Source: Stenotrophomonas maltophilia (lineage in GTDB: Bacteria > Pseudomonadota > Gammaproteobacteria > Xanthomonadales > Xanthomonadaceae). Taken from it: a stretch of 64,000 nucleotides of DNA. Positions 8,326 through 16,719 of this stretch are shown here, in pieces (positions within the stretch are counted from its first letter, which is position 1; each line of letters starts with the position of its first letter). The notes beneath the pieces are model-generated. The model searched no databases, had not been told where the DNA came from, and worked only from the letters and a program-made list of their open reading frames with translations. The DNA lies in the NCBI GenBank assembly GCA_002435595.1, contig DJBL01000073.1:1-64000 (forward strand), read 5' to 3'. A program made the translations under genes and the position numbers.

Positions 8326-8890
8326 GCTCCACATTCACGCCTGAAAATCAATGACATATGCGTCGCATTTTTTCCGATGCAACCCCGTGGAACCCGCGTT
8401 GTAGCGCGGCTGCGGATGCCATTTTTCCGGCGAGCTGCCCGTCCTTCCCCGCCAACACTCCTGTCGATCGACAGGGAGCTGCTGCAGCCGTCGGCGGCCA
8501 GCAATCCCATCCGAACGGCGGTGGCAGACGCGACTTGGCCAGCCCGTCCGCGCGCGCCGCCTCCCGATACGCAGTGATCCTGACCGCATGCGGGCCGGTC
8601 TGGTACCTGACTGCACACATCTTGACTGCGGCATGGGCCTGATCGAATCTGCTGCAGCGACAGCATGCCACACGAGATCCTTGTGCCAATCCGAGCTGGC
8701 CATTCCAGGCGCTGCAGTCTCAGTGACTATGGAGCCAACAAGCCACTGCTAACGCTATTTCTAGATGGAGATCGCAAATCGGAGCAAGCAGGAGAGTCCG
8801 TAGGAATCCCCCTACTCCGGCGCGTCAATCCTCACCTAAACTAGGAAGGAGGGCTTCCAACGACGCCCACTTGCTTGACTTTTCACGAAT
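8326..8890. other. Left part of the integrated element, no recognisable gene
   Basis: About 565 bases between the left attachment copy and the double hairpin downstream of the metalloprotease pseudogene. Open frames on both strands are Arg/Ala-rich without a family signature or ribosome site. The stretch 8700-8850 is AT-richer than its surroundings. It may be what remains of element genes after deletion. Confidence 0.45.
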
Positions 8891-8917
8891 CCGCGGCTCG
8901 CCGCATGCGAGCCGCGG
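8891..8917 (-). terminator. Second hairpin of a tandem terminator-like structure
   Basis: Ten-base inverted repeat CCGCGGCTCG/CGAGCCGCGG with a 7-base loop, downstream of the longer hairpin at 8936-8976 on the leftward transcript. It has no clear U run directly after it. The two hairpins together probably stabilise or end the transcript of the two-gene secreted unit. Confidence 0.45.
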
Positions 8918-8935
8918 AAGGCGACGCGTCGGTCG

Positions 8936-8976
8936 CCGTCGGACGGGAGCGCGCTCCACGCGCTCCCGTCCGACGG
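8936..8976 (-). terminator. Perfect 18-bp hairpin directly after the metalloprotease stop codon
   Basis: The arms CCGTCGGACGGGAGCGCG and CGCGCTCCCGTCCGACGG are perfectly complementary around the 5-base loop CTCCA. The hairpin begins one base after the stop codon (8978-8980) of the leftward pseudogene. There is no long U run, so it may act as an mRNA-stabilising or Rho-assisted structure rather than an intrinsic terminator. Confidence 0.6.
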
Positions 8977-8977
8977 C

Positions 8978-9979
8978 TCACGGTGTGATGACGATTCGGT
9001 TCGCGCTGTTGCCGTCCCCGGCCCGGCTCGCGTTAGCAACCGTACCCGCCGGCCGCGTGCACGTGCTGGTGTGCTCGACGGCGTTGGTGACGACGCCATT
9101 GGCATCGGTCAACGTGGTCCGCCAGCGGAACGTCGCGGTCGGCAGCGGCGAGGTGTTCGTGCAGCGGAAATTGAAAGTCAGCGGCGAGGGCGTCGCGCTG
9201 GTGTAGGTGCCGTTGTAATCGCTGCAGGTCCACCCGGACGCGCACTGGACGATCTTCGTCTGCCGCTTCACCGGAAAGGCGGGATTGCCTTGATAGTGAA
9301 CCGAGGCGGGGATGTTCACCCCTTGCGGCCCGCTGACGCTGGCGAGGCTCAGGATTTTGAAGGACAGCCCGTAGGCCCACCGGTACTCCTCCATCTCGGC
9401 CTCGCACAGCACGCGTTTCACCTGGCCCGCCGGCATGGTCGGGTACATCGGGCAGTTGGAATCGTCGCCGTGGTCGAATCCCACTGCATGCCCGAATTCG
9501 TGCAGGAGCGCGGACTCTCCGTCGAACCGATCCGCTGGAATGGTGGGCGCCGTCGTGCAGATGAGCTGGGTGACGCCGGGCGTCTGATCCATGCGCTTGC
9601 GGTCGACGTAGATGTCGGCGTTGAGAATGGTCCCCGTGTTCGGATTGACCATTGTGCGTGTTTCCATTCCTGCGCCGGGGGTGACGTTGTCGGCGTCTTC
9701 GACGGTGATGTTCGCGTAGTTGAAGGCCTAAGTCTGTTCGCTGACCCGCGGATGGGTCGCCAGACTGTCGGTGGGCAGGTACAGGTCGGCGCCCACGGCG
9801 TTCCAGGCATTGGTCGCGCCGATGGCCGAAAAAATACAGCTCGACACGGAACTGTGGAATCCGACCCGGACGGACGCCACCTCCCATTGCTGATTAACCG
9901 CGGCCGGCGCGGCGTGGGCGAAACCCGCGCACGCGAACAGCCCGCTCGCCAGGGCGGCGCGCAAAAATTCGATGTTCAT
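8978..9979 (-). pseudogene. Matrixin-like zinc metalloprotease interrupted by one amber codon
   Basis: One continuous 334-codon frame runs from ATG 9979 (AGGAGG upstream) to TGA 8978-8980, broken only by TAG at 9728-9730 (codon 84). Residues 1-23 are a signal peptide ending AHAA. After the amber codon the frame continues to a zinc site HEFGHAVGFDH (HExxHxxGxxH, about residues 160-170) with PMYPTM as a likely Met-turn, as in secreted metzincins of the matrixin type. The C-terminal 150 residues form a Cys-containing domain with SGWTCSDYNG. No frameshift is visible. A single CAG-to-TAG change would explain the break; readthrough cannot be excluded. An in-frame ATG at 9667 could start only an unexported fragment. 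Confidence 0.7.
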
Positions 9980-9993
9980 GAAGGCCTCCTGCC

Positions 9994-10830
9994 TCAGTGC
10001 TGGTCCAGGGAAAACGTGCGGAGCTGCCGCTCGGCCGTCTTGATGTCCTTCGGGTTCGCGCCCGAACGCGCCGGTTGCGGGCCGGCGAGCAGGGCGCCGC
10101 CGTCGGACACTTCATAGATCAGAAACGGCAGCGCGCTGAACGCCGCCTCCGGTTGCTTGCGCGCCTCGGCCGTCCACTGCTCGTACAGATTCTTCGACAG
10201 CGCGAGCAGGTAACGCTTGCCGGGAACGAGAGCGACTTCGGACGACACCTCCATCAGCAGGCCGTCCGGCATGAGCCCGGATTTGCGCGCGAGGTACACC
10301 GTGTCTCCCGGCGCGCGCGAACCCTTCAACGAGTCGACGACGGTCAGCGGAATCGCCGACAGGAAACCGTCCAAACGGGTTCGCCCTTGCACGGCCGGCC
10401 CGGCGGTGGCGATCACGACCGTGTCGGCCATCGCCATTTGCTCGCCGGGCGAGGCCGTGCCCGAGAAAAATTTGCGCACGAGCTCGAACAGGTCCACATC
10501 GCGTTTGCGATAGGCCGATACATCGGCGGCCGTGAAGCCCAGCGCCGCCAGATCGATCGCGGCCTCGCGCGTCGCGGCCTGCCGCTGCTCGACGCTCAAG
10601 CCGATGACGTGGCCGGTGGCGTCGCGCAATGGCGCCGGCGGTCGCGCGTCGCCCGTCGCGACCAAGGCCTCGTACGCGCCTTGGCGATCGCGCCGGGACA
10701 GGGCTTGTATGCGTTTTTGCTGGTGCGACTGCGCTTGCGCAAGTTCGTTAGCCGGCGCGGCCGAGACGGCGGCCGGGAGCGAGACGGCGGCGCCGCTCAA
10801 CAGCGCCAGGAAAACCAAAGTTCGTTGCAT
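9994..10830 (-). CDS. Hypothetical secreted protein, upstream partner of the metalloprotease
   Basis: 278 aa from ATG 10830, with AAGGAG eight bases upstream; the frame extends further but without a ribosome site. The N-terminus MQRTLVFLALLSGAAVSLPA plus following residues to about 25 is a signal peptide. A helical, charged segment QQKRIQALSRRDRQGAYEAL (about 37-56) follows, then a mixed domain with DTVVIATAGPAV and KGSRAPGDTVYLARKSG (about 135-195) that looks like a beta-rich domain. Only 14 bases separate it from the metalloprotease, so the two form an operon. The family is not recognised; a chaperone, propeptide or inhibitor role for the protease is possible but unproven. Confidence 0.65.
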   Translation of the reverse strand: MQRTLVFLALLSGAAVSLPAAVSAAPANELAQAQSHQQKRIQALSRRDRQGAYEALVATGDARPPAPLRDATGHVIGLSVEQRQAATREAAIDLAALGFTAADVSAYRKRDVDLFELVRKFFSGTASPGEQMAMADTVVIATAGPAVQGRTRLDGFLSAIPLTVVDSLKGSRAPGDTVYLARKSGLMPDGLLMEVSSEVALVPGKRYLLALSKNLYEQWTAEARKQPEAAFSALPFLIYEVSDGGALLAGPQPARSGANPKDIKTAERQLRTFSLDQH

Positions 10831-11015
10831 ATCACTTTCTCCTTGCGAGGTGTTCGTCCGTACCGTGGACTGGGGTCGCTGTGCTGAACCGGCGGCCGGA
10901 CCGCGTCGGCGGTCATTCGTTCGAAGCGAGGCCCCGTGCATGAAGGGCGTGGGCGTTCGACAGTGGCTCCGGCGAGTGTAGCCCGGGACGTTCTCACCCG
11001 TGTCGGAGTTCCCGC

Positions 11016-11624
11016 ATGCCGTCGCAGGATGCCTTTCGAGCTGTGCTGTCCTTTGCGCGCGAGCGCGGCGCGCTTCCATCCAACGCCAAGGGCAGCTTCC
11101 CGGACTACTTGGCACCGATAATGGTCCTCGCCTACAGCGTTCGCCTGCGGGGGATCGAGGTCTGCACGCTCACCGATGCGCATCGGCAGGCAGATGGCGT
11201 CCACAGCAATCGGCGCAAAGGATCGCGCGACAACGTGACGGAATGGGATGCGTCGATGATCGAAGCATGGGACCAGCTGCTCGCGCGGCGAAATCGGATC
11301 TGGAACCGCAAGGGGCGAGTGCGCCCCGTTCCTCTGCGCGCGAGCGACAGGTTCTTGCTGGTGGAGCGCGACGGCGATCCAATCACCAAGTCCGCCCTCG
11401 ACAGCGCCTGGCAGCGCTTCATTACGGAGGCTATTCGCGCCGGGGTGATCACCAAGGCGGAACGCTTCGCCCTGCATGGCTTGAAGCACCGGGGCATCAC
11501 TGATGGCGACAACAAGGCTGCAGGCGGTCACGTAACCGAAGCGATGCGGCAGCGTTATGACCATGAGCGACCGGTGGTTCAACCGCCTGGGAAAAGAAAC
11601 GCACTTGAGCGTGGAACCACTTAA
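11016..11624 (+). pseudogene. Tyrosine integrase, 5'-truncated
   Basis: A 202-codon frame containing only the catalytic half of a phage/island integrase. Visible are the first catalytic Arg region (SVRLRGIEVCTLTD), a strand with NRRKGSRDN, the LHGLKHRG box with catalytic His/Arg, and the nucleophile region MRQRYDH. Full-length relatives have roughly 330-400 residues with an N-terminal SAM-like DNA-binding domain, which is absent: upstream of 11016 lies the promoter region of the secreted-protein operon. It points toward tRNA-Lys and ends 67 bases from it. The truncated product is unlikely to integrate or excise the element. Confidence 0.8.
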
Positions 11625-11650
11625 TTTTTCCGGCAATTTTTCCGGAGACA

Positions 11651-11675
11651 CAAAAAAGGCGCCCTGCGGGCGCCT
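11651..11675 (-). terminator. Rho-independent terminator of tRNA-Lys
   Basis: Read leftward, stem AGGCGCCC/GGGCGCCT with a 3-base loop (11657-11675) followed by a run of U. It lies 16 bases after the CCA end of tRNA-Lys. Confidence 0.8.
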
Positions 11676-11691
11676 AAGTTGTTGATGCAAT

Positions 11692-11767
11692 TGGTGGGCC
11701 GTGATGGATTCGAACCATCGACCAAAAGATTAAAAGTCTTCTGCTCTACCGACTGAGCTAACGGCCC
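11692..11767 (-). tRNA. tRNA-Lys (anticodon UUU)
   Basis: 76 bases with an encoded CCA. Read leftward it begins GGGCCGUUAGCUC, and the acceptor stem GGGCCGU pairs with ACGGCCC. The D arm contains AGCUCAGUCGGUAGAGCA, the anticodon loop reads CUUUUAA with anticodon UUU, and the T loop is GGUUCGAAUCC. Its 3' half has been rebuilt by the element integrated at its 3' end, since a displaced copy lies at 8281-8325. Confidence 0.95.
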
Positions 11768-11841
11768 ATTGCATGCCCCGGATTGCGCCGGGGGTGCGCA
11801 TTCTACCGCATGTTGGGGGCATGGCGCACGCCCCCTTGCGA

Positions 11842-12507
11842 TCAGGCGTAGCGGGTCGGGTCGGCCACGCCGGCGTCGGTGAAGCCCTGCGCGCGCAGGC
11901 GGCAGGCGTCGCAATGGCCGCAGGCCGCGCCGGTGGCGTCGGCGTTGTAGCAGGACACGGTCAGGCCGAAGTCCACGCCCAGGCGCACGCCTTCACGCAC
12001 GATGTCGGCCTTGCTCAGGAACTGCAGCGGCGCATGGACCTGGATCCCCGCCCCCTCCACGCCGGCCTTGGTGGCCAGGTTGGCCAGGGCCTGGAAGGCG
12101 GCGATGAATTCGGGCCGGCAATCGGGGTAGCCGGAATAGTCCACGGCGTTGACGCCGCAGAAGATGTCGTTGGCGCCCAGCACTTCGGCCCAGCCCAGTG
12201 CGACCGACAGCATGATGGTGTTGCGCGCCGGCACGTAGGTGACCGGAATGCCCTCCCCGCCCGCTTCGGGTACGTCGATGTCGTCGGTAAGCGCCGAGCC
12301 GCCGATGCTGCGCAGGTCGACGTTGACGGTCTTGTGCGCCACCACGCCCTGCGCCTGGGCGACCGCGGCGGCCGCATCCAGCTCCGAGGTGTGGCGCTGG
12401 CCATAGCGCACGCTGAGCGCATGCACGGCGAAGCCCTGTTCCTGGGCGATGGCGATGACGGCGGCGGAGTCCATGCCGCCGGACAGGAGGACGACTGCTT
12501 TTTTCAT
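11842..12507 (-). CDS. queC: 7-cyano-7-deazaguanine synthase QueC
   Basis: 221 aa from ATG 12507. QueC converts 7-carboxy-7-deazaguanine to preQ0 with ammonia and ATP in queuosine biosynthesis. The ATP-pyrophosphatase loop SGGMDS is at residues 9-14, and the zinc ligands are Cys187, Cys196, Cys199 and Cys202 ([12 protein letters not shown]). Length and order fit the family. It follows queE in the same direction, so both steps from CPH4 to preQ0 are encoded together. The ribosome site is weak; translation probably depends on the queE transcript. Confidence 0.95.
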   Translation of the reverse strand: MKKAVVLLSGGMDSAAVIAIAQEQGFAVHALSVRYGQRHTSELDAAAAVAQAQGVVAHKTVNVDLRSIGGSALTDDIDVPEAGGEGIPVTYVPARNTIMLSVALGWAEVLGANDIFCGVNAVDYSGYPDCRPEFIAAFQALANLATKAGVEGAGIQVHAPLQFLSKADIVREGVRLGVDFGLTVSCYNADATGAACGHCDACRLRAQGFTDAGVADPTRYA

Positions 12508-12633
12508 GAGGGGGGGTTTCCGGTGGGTTGCGGGAGCCAGCACGCTGTCCCGCGCCGGGATGAAAACTGGAAAATGAGGCGTGGCGAGCGGTCGTCAGGC
12601 AGGCGTGGACCGCGCGCCGCGCGCCAGCCGACC

Positions 12634-13332
12634 TCAGCGGCCGGGTTCGTCGTTCCAGAGCAGCTTGTGCAGCTGCATCTGGAAGCGCACCGGCAGGCGG
12701 TCTTCGACGATCCAGTCGGCCAGCTGGCGCGGGCTCACCTGGTCCTTGCTCGGCGAGAACAGCACCATGCTGCGCTCGTTGAGGCGGTGCTCGGCGACCA
12801 TGCCGCGTGCCCACTCGTAGTCCTCGCGGCTGCACAGGACGAACTTGATCTGGTCGCGGCGGGTCAGCAGCGGCAGGTTCTCCAGCCGGTTGCGCGCCAT
12901 CTCGCCCGAGCCGGGGGTCTTGAGGTCCACCACGCGCGACACGCGCGGATCGACCGCGCTGACGTCCAGCGCGCCGGAGGTTTCCAGGGACACGTCCAGG
13001 CCGGCGTCGCACAGCTTTTCCAGCAGCACCAGGCAGCGCTTCTGCGCCAGCGGCTCGCCGCCGGTCACGCAGACGTGATGCACGCCCTGGGCCAGCACCT
13101 CGGCCACGATCGCATCGATATCCCACCATGTGCCGCCGTGAAACGCGTAGGCGGTGTCGCAATAGGTGCAGCGCAGCGGGCAGCCGGTCAGGCGCACGAA
13201 CACGGTCGGCCAGCCGGCGGTATCGGCTTCGCCCTGCAGCGAGGTGAAGATCTCGGTGATCTTCAGGCGCGGAAGGGGCGACTGCACGATCTCGCTGGGG
13301 AGCGCGGCGGCGGCGGACAGGGGGACGGTCAT
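12634..13332 (-). CDS. queE: 7-carboxy-7-deazaguanine synthase QueE (radical SAM)
   Basis: 232 aa from ATG 13332, chosen because upstream codons lack family features. QueE rearranges 6-carboxy-tetrahydropterin to 7-carboxy-7-deazaguanine. The [4Fe-4S]/SAM motif CPLRCTYC gives Cys51, Cys55 and Cys58, preceded by IFTSLQGEA, typical of QueE. VTGGEPLAQ supplies the GGE motif that helps bind SAM. It sits between cpoB and queC on the leftward strand; a REP-like palindrome at 13370-13393 separates it from cpoB. Confidence 0.95.
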   Translation of the reverse strand: MTVPLSAAAALPSEIVQSPLPRLKITEIFTSLQGEADTAGWPTVFVRLTGCPLRCTYCDTAYAFHGGTWWDIDAIVAEVLAQGVHHVCVTGGEPLAQKRCLVLLEKLCDAGLDVSLETSGALDVSAVDPRVSRVVDLKTPGSGEMARNRLENLPLLTRRDQIKFVLCSREDYEWARGMVAEHRLNERSMVLFSPSKDQVSPRQLADWIVEDRLPVRFQMQLHKLLWNDEPGR

Positions 13333-13369
13333 GGCGGTGATTGTTGGCGTACGGCTGCGGAAACGACGA

Positions 13370-13393
13370 TAGCCGAGCATGGCTCGGCTCTAC
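13370..13393 (-). repeat. GTAG-headed REP-like palindrome
   Basis: Read leftward the element begins GTAGAGCCGAGC and folds onto GCTCGGCTA around a short CAT loop. It lies in the 132-base gap between cpoB and queE. The GTAG head plus palindrome matches the style of REP elements described from Stenotrophomonas. Confidence 0.65.
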
Positions 13394-13464
13394 GGGAGCC
13401 CCGCTATCGGGGGGTGCAACCGGTGATTATACCGGCCCAGCCGCGTGGGGCGACCCGCGTCCGT

Positions 13465-14274
13465 TCAGCGGATCTGCTGGCCCAGCCGGATCGACTGCAG
13501 GCGGTCCTGCGCGGTGCGTGCCGCGTCGGTGCCGGGATAGGCGGAAACGACCTGTTCCAGGGTCGCCTGGGCCTGGTCGACCTTGCCTTCGCCATACTGC
13601 GACAGGCCGATCTTGAGCAGGCCACCGGACGCCTTGTCATGGGTCGGGTAGCGCGAGATGAGGTCGCGGAACTGCGCCTCAGCCAGCGGGAAATTGCGGG
13701 TGGCGTAATAGCTCTCACCCAGCCAGTACAGGGCATTGGGGGTGTAGACGCCGTTGGGGTACAGCTCGAGGAAACTCAGGAACAGCTGGGCCGAGTCCTC
13801 GTAATTGCCGGCCTTGAGCGAATTGAACGCCACGTTGTAGGTGGTGCGCTCATCGCCATTGGCAGCCAGGCTGCCGGCATCGCCGTGCACGGAGGGCGGC
13901 CGCTCGGAAGCGGCCGTTGCCGGTTTCGGGAGTGCTGCGGCCGGCTTGGGCGCGGCGGCGGCGGGTGCGGCGGGAAGCACGGGGGCACCGCCTTCCAGGC
14001 GGTTCAGGCGGCTGTCCAGGTCCAGGTACTGGTCCTTGGCAGACTGCTTGAGCTGCTCGTTGTCGTGCTGCAACTGCTCCACCTGCGACTGCAGCGCCTG
14101 CATCTGCGTGCGCAGCTGGTTGAGCTGGTTGAGCATGTCCATGTTGGACTGGTTGTTGTTCGCCTGCTGCTCAAGCGCGCCGACGCGGTCGGCAAGGCTC
14201 TGCCGCTGCGCATTGGCCGGTGCGGCAGCCACGAGGGCTGCCGCAACGATCATCGATAGAAATCGAAAGCGCAT
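13465..14274 (-). CDS. cpoB: Cell division coordinator CpoB (YbgF), TPR protein
   Basis: 269 aa with a signal peptide ending NAQ at about residue 23. A coiled-coil segment rich in Gln/Leu/Asn follows (about 27-85), then a Pro/Ala linker (about 90-125), then TPR repeats from about 145 (YNVAFNSLKAGNYEDSAQLF and two more). CpoB is periplasmic, binds TolA and links peptidoglycan synthesis to outer-membrane constriction at division. It is the last gene of the Tol-Pal set, three bases downstream of pal, as in most proteobacteria. Confidence 0.93.
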   Translation of the reverse strand: MRFRFLSMIVAAALVAAAPANAQRQSLADRVGALEQQANNNQSNMDMLNQLNQLRTQMQALQSQVEQLQHDNEQLKQSAKDQYLDLDSRLNRLEGGAPVLPAAPAAAAPKPAAALPKPATAASERPPSVHGDAGSLAANGDERTTYNVAFNSLKAGNYEDSAQLFLSFLELYPNGVYTPNALYWLGESYYATRNFPLAEAQFRDLISRYPTHDKASGGLLKIGLSQYGEGKVDQAQATLEQVVSAYPGTDAARTAQDRLQSIRLGQQIR

Positions 14275-14277
14275 CTA

Positions 14278-14796
14278 TTACTGAGCCGTGTACACGATCT
14301 CGACGCGACGGTTCTGCGACCAGCAGGACTCGCCCGACTCGGTGCAGACCGGACGCTCTTCACCGTAGGACACGACGGTCAGCTGCGAAGCCGAGCCACC
14401 GTTGGCCTGCAGTGCCGAGGACACGCCGTTGCCACGACGCTCGCCCAGGGCCTGGTTGTACGCGCGCGAACCGCGCTCGTCGGTGTGGCCCTGCAGGGTG
14501 ATGCGCGAGGACGGACGGTCACGCAGGTACTTGGCGTGGCAAGCCATGATGGCCTGGAATTCCGGCTTCACGTCTTCCTTGTCCAGGTCGAAGTACACCA
14601 CGCGCTGGCGCAGGCAGGAATCGGTATCCAGGTCGCCCGGGCCGTACAGGCCGGAGGTCGACGGACCGCTCGGGGTGGTGGTCGAGGAGCCGGTATCAAC
14701 CGGGGCTGCCGGCTGTTCCTTCACCTTCTTGGAGCAACCGGCCAGGGCGGCCACGGACAACAGGGAGACAAGCAGAACTCGGGTGGACTTGTTCAT
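14278..14796 (-). CDS. pal: Peptidoglycan-associated lipoprotein Pal
   Basis: 172 aa. The lipobox LAGC places the lipidated Cys at residue 21, followed by a Ser/Thr/Pro linker. The OmpA-like peptidoglycan-binding domain shows VYFDLDKEDVKPEF and the diaminopimelate-binding segment LQGHTDERGSRAYNQALGER. Two further Cys in VCTESGESCW near the C-terminus are characteristic of xanthomonad Pal as far as I recall. Pal tethers the outer membrane to the wall and is cycled by TolB and TolA. Confidence 0.95.
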   Translation of the reverse strand: MNKSTRVLLVSLLSVAALAGCSKKVKEQPAAPVDTGSSTTTPSGPSTSGLYGPGDLDTDSCLRQRVVYFDLDKEDVKPEFQAIMACHAKYLRDRPSSRITLQGHTDERGSRAYNQALGERRGNGVSSALQANGGSASQLTVVSYGEERPVCTESGESCWSQNRRVEIVYTAQ

Positions 14797-14861
14797 GGCG
14801 ATACCTTTGAGGCTCCTAAAGCCGGATGTGGGATGAATACGGTGGAAATCTTAACACTCTG

Positions 14862-16181
14862 TTAGCGCTTTGTACGGTATGGCGACCAAGAAGGCTCGCG
14901 AACATCACCGTCGGCCAAGACCAGCCGCTGGCGCACGCGCGCATCGGCCGAAACGGCATACAACACTCCACGGCCCCCCTCGCGGGCGGCGTACAACACC
15001 ATGCTTGCGTTGGGCGCAAAGCTCGGCGATTCATCCAGCGAACCCGGCGACAGCGTGCTCCAGCGCGCGGAGCCCAGGCTGCTGTCCATCATCGCGATCT
15101 TGTAGGTGTTGCCGCTGCCCTGGGCCACCACCAGCTTCTTGCCGTCGAAGGACAGGCTCGGGGTGGCGTTGTAGTTGCCCTGGAAGGTCACGCGCGAGGC
15201 GCTGCCACCGCTGGAGGGCACCTGGTAGATCTGCGGGCGGCCGCCGCGGTCGGAGGTGAAATAGACGCTGGAACCGTCTGCGCTCCAGGTCGGCTCGGTG
15301 TCGATGGCGAAGTGGTTGGTCAGCTGGGTCAGCTGCTTGCTGCCCAGGTCCATCACATAGATCTCCGGGTTGCCGCTGCGCGACAGCGACAGGGCCAGGC
15401 GGCGGCCATCCGGGGAGAACGAGGGGGCGCTGTTGATGCCGCGGAAGCTGGTGACCAGCTCACGGGCGCCGGTGGAGATGTTCTGGATGTAGATCGCCGA
15501 ATTGCCCCGCTCGAAGCTGACGTAGGCCAGGCGGTTGCCATCCGGGCTCCAGGACGGGGACAGCAGCGGCTCGGCCGAACGCACGATGGTCTGCGGGTTG
15601 AAGCCGTCCGAATCGGCCACCATCAGCGCATAGCGCATGGCATCGCCCTTGCCGCTGGCGGTGACATAGGCGATGCGGGTCCAGAAGGCGCCGCGAACGC
15701 CGGTGATCTTCTCGTAGATGGCGTCGGCCATCTGGTGGGCGACGTCGCGCATGGCATTGCCACGGGCGGTCATTGCCAGGCCCAGCAGGCGCTCCCCCTT
15801 GGGCACGTCGTACAGCTCGTACTCCACCCGGTAGGCACCGGCGCCGGCGTCCATGACCCGGCCGACCACGATGTAGTTCTGCTTCAGCGCACGCCAGGTG
15901 GCGAACTGGATCTCGCTGCCGCGGGTGGGCTTTTCAACGATCTGCGCTTCGGGAAGGGTGCGGAACTGGCCCGAACGCTCCAGGTCGGCACGCACCACGG
16001 CGGCCACGTCGGTCTGCGGGGCGCCGGCCGAGCCCTGGTAGGGCATGGGGACCACGGTGATCGGGGTAGCCGAGGCGTTGCCGCCGATGATGTCGATATC
16101 CAGCCCCTTCTGCTGCGCCACGGCAGCAAAGGGCAACAACAGGGCCGCAACAACGGCAAGCCAACGAGGCATTTTCTTCAT
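14862..16181 (-). CDS. tolB: Tol-Pal system protein TolB
   Basis: 439 aa from ATG 16181; the upstream in-frame extension lacks a signal. The signal peptide ends VAQQ. The N-terminal domain (about 25-165) is followed by a six-bladed beta-propeller built of repeated [17 protein letters not shown] segments (about 200-430). TolB is periplasmic and binds Pal in competition with peptidoglycan. It is located between the TolA-like gene and pal, 65 bases before pal. Confidence 0.95.
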   Translation of the reverse strand: MKKMPRWLAVVAALLLPFAAVAQQKGLDIDIIGGNASATPITVVPMPYQGSAGAPQTDVAAVVRADLERSGQFRTLPEAQIVEKPTRGSEIQFATWRALKQNYIVVGRVMDAGAGAYRVEYELYDVPKGERLLGLAMTARGNAMRDVAHQMADAIYEKITGVRGAFWTRIAYVTASGKGDAMRYALMVADSDGFNPQTIVRSAEPLLSPSWSPDGNRLAYVSFERGNSAIYIQNISTGARELVTSFRGINSAPSFSPDGRRLALSLSRSGNPEIYVMDLGSKQLTQLTNHFAIDTEPTWSADGSSVYFTSDRGGRPQIYQVPSSGGSASRVTFQGNYNATPSLSFDGKKLVVAQGSGNTYKIAMMDSSLGSARWSTLSPGSLDESPSFAPNASMVLYAAREGGRGVLYAVSADARVRQRLVLADGDVREPSWSPYRTKR

Positions 16182-16301
16182 GGAGCACTCAAGAGAGGGA
16201 AACCGGAACGAGGGATAACAGGGCGGGGGTGAACCGTTTCGCAATCATGAACCAATGGTGCGTGAAAGCAGAGTCACCGTGGCCAGAAAACTCACAGTCC
16301 G

Positions 16302-16673
16302 TTAACCCTCGGCGACGAACGTGATGTTCAGGCTGCGCGCAAAAACGGCCTCGAAACCCTTGTACGGCAAGGGCTGGGCCCGAAGCACGGCGGCTTCCAG
16401 TGCGGCACGCCCGGCCGCGTCGAAGGCGCACGTCGCATCTGCCTTCACGCCCGCCACCATGCCGCCGGGGAGCTGGACGATACCCACGCGGCAACGCTGA
16501 CCGGGGCTGACCGTCTCGCCGATGACCCAGTGCTGGACGATCCGGTCGCGGATCGCGGCGGCGTATTCAGATCGCAGCGCGTCGGTTGCCGGCGCCACGG
16601 CGGGCGCCGCTGTCTGCGCCTGTACCGGCAGCGCGAGCGCCAGTAAAAGCGTGGTCATTACAGGTGTTTTCAT
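16302..16673 (-). CDS. Stand-alone TolA C-terminal-domain paralogue with signal peptide
   Basis: 123 aa from ATG 16673. A signal peptide (ending VQAQ) is followed directly by a domain that aligns with the C-terminal third of the adjacent TolA: GQRC, LPGG, CAFD, EAAVL, AQPLPYKGFE and VF all recur. By eye about 38 of 66 aligned positions are identical, including both Cys that form the TolA D3 disulfide. It has no membrane anchor and no helical D2, so it would be a soluble periplasmic D3 module. It lies between tolA and tolB and is probably cotranscribed. It may bind TolB, Pal or CpoB, or modulate TolA; that is inference. Confidence 0.8.
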   Translation of the reverse strand: MKTPVMTTLLLALALPVQAQTAAPAVAPATDALRSEYAAAIRDRIVQHWVIGETVSPGQRCRVGIVQLPGGMVAGVKADATCAFDAAGRAALEAAVLRAQPLPYKGFEAVFARSLNITFVAEG

Positions 16674-16719
16674 CGGGAAAGCCTCGATCGATGCGGGGCT
16701 GCGGCGGTGCCGCGCAGGA

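Noticed and set aside
10797..11690. Leftward open frame opposite the integrase fragment
   Set aside because: It is antisense to the integrase catalytic domain, whose motifs are clear on the other strand.
11773..14259. Rightward open frame of over 800 codons across queC-queE-cpoB
   Set aside because: It runs antisense through three confirmed genes.
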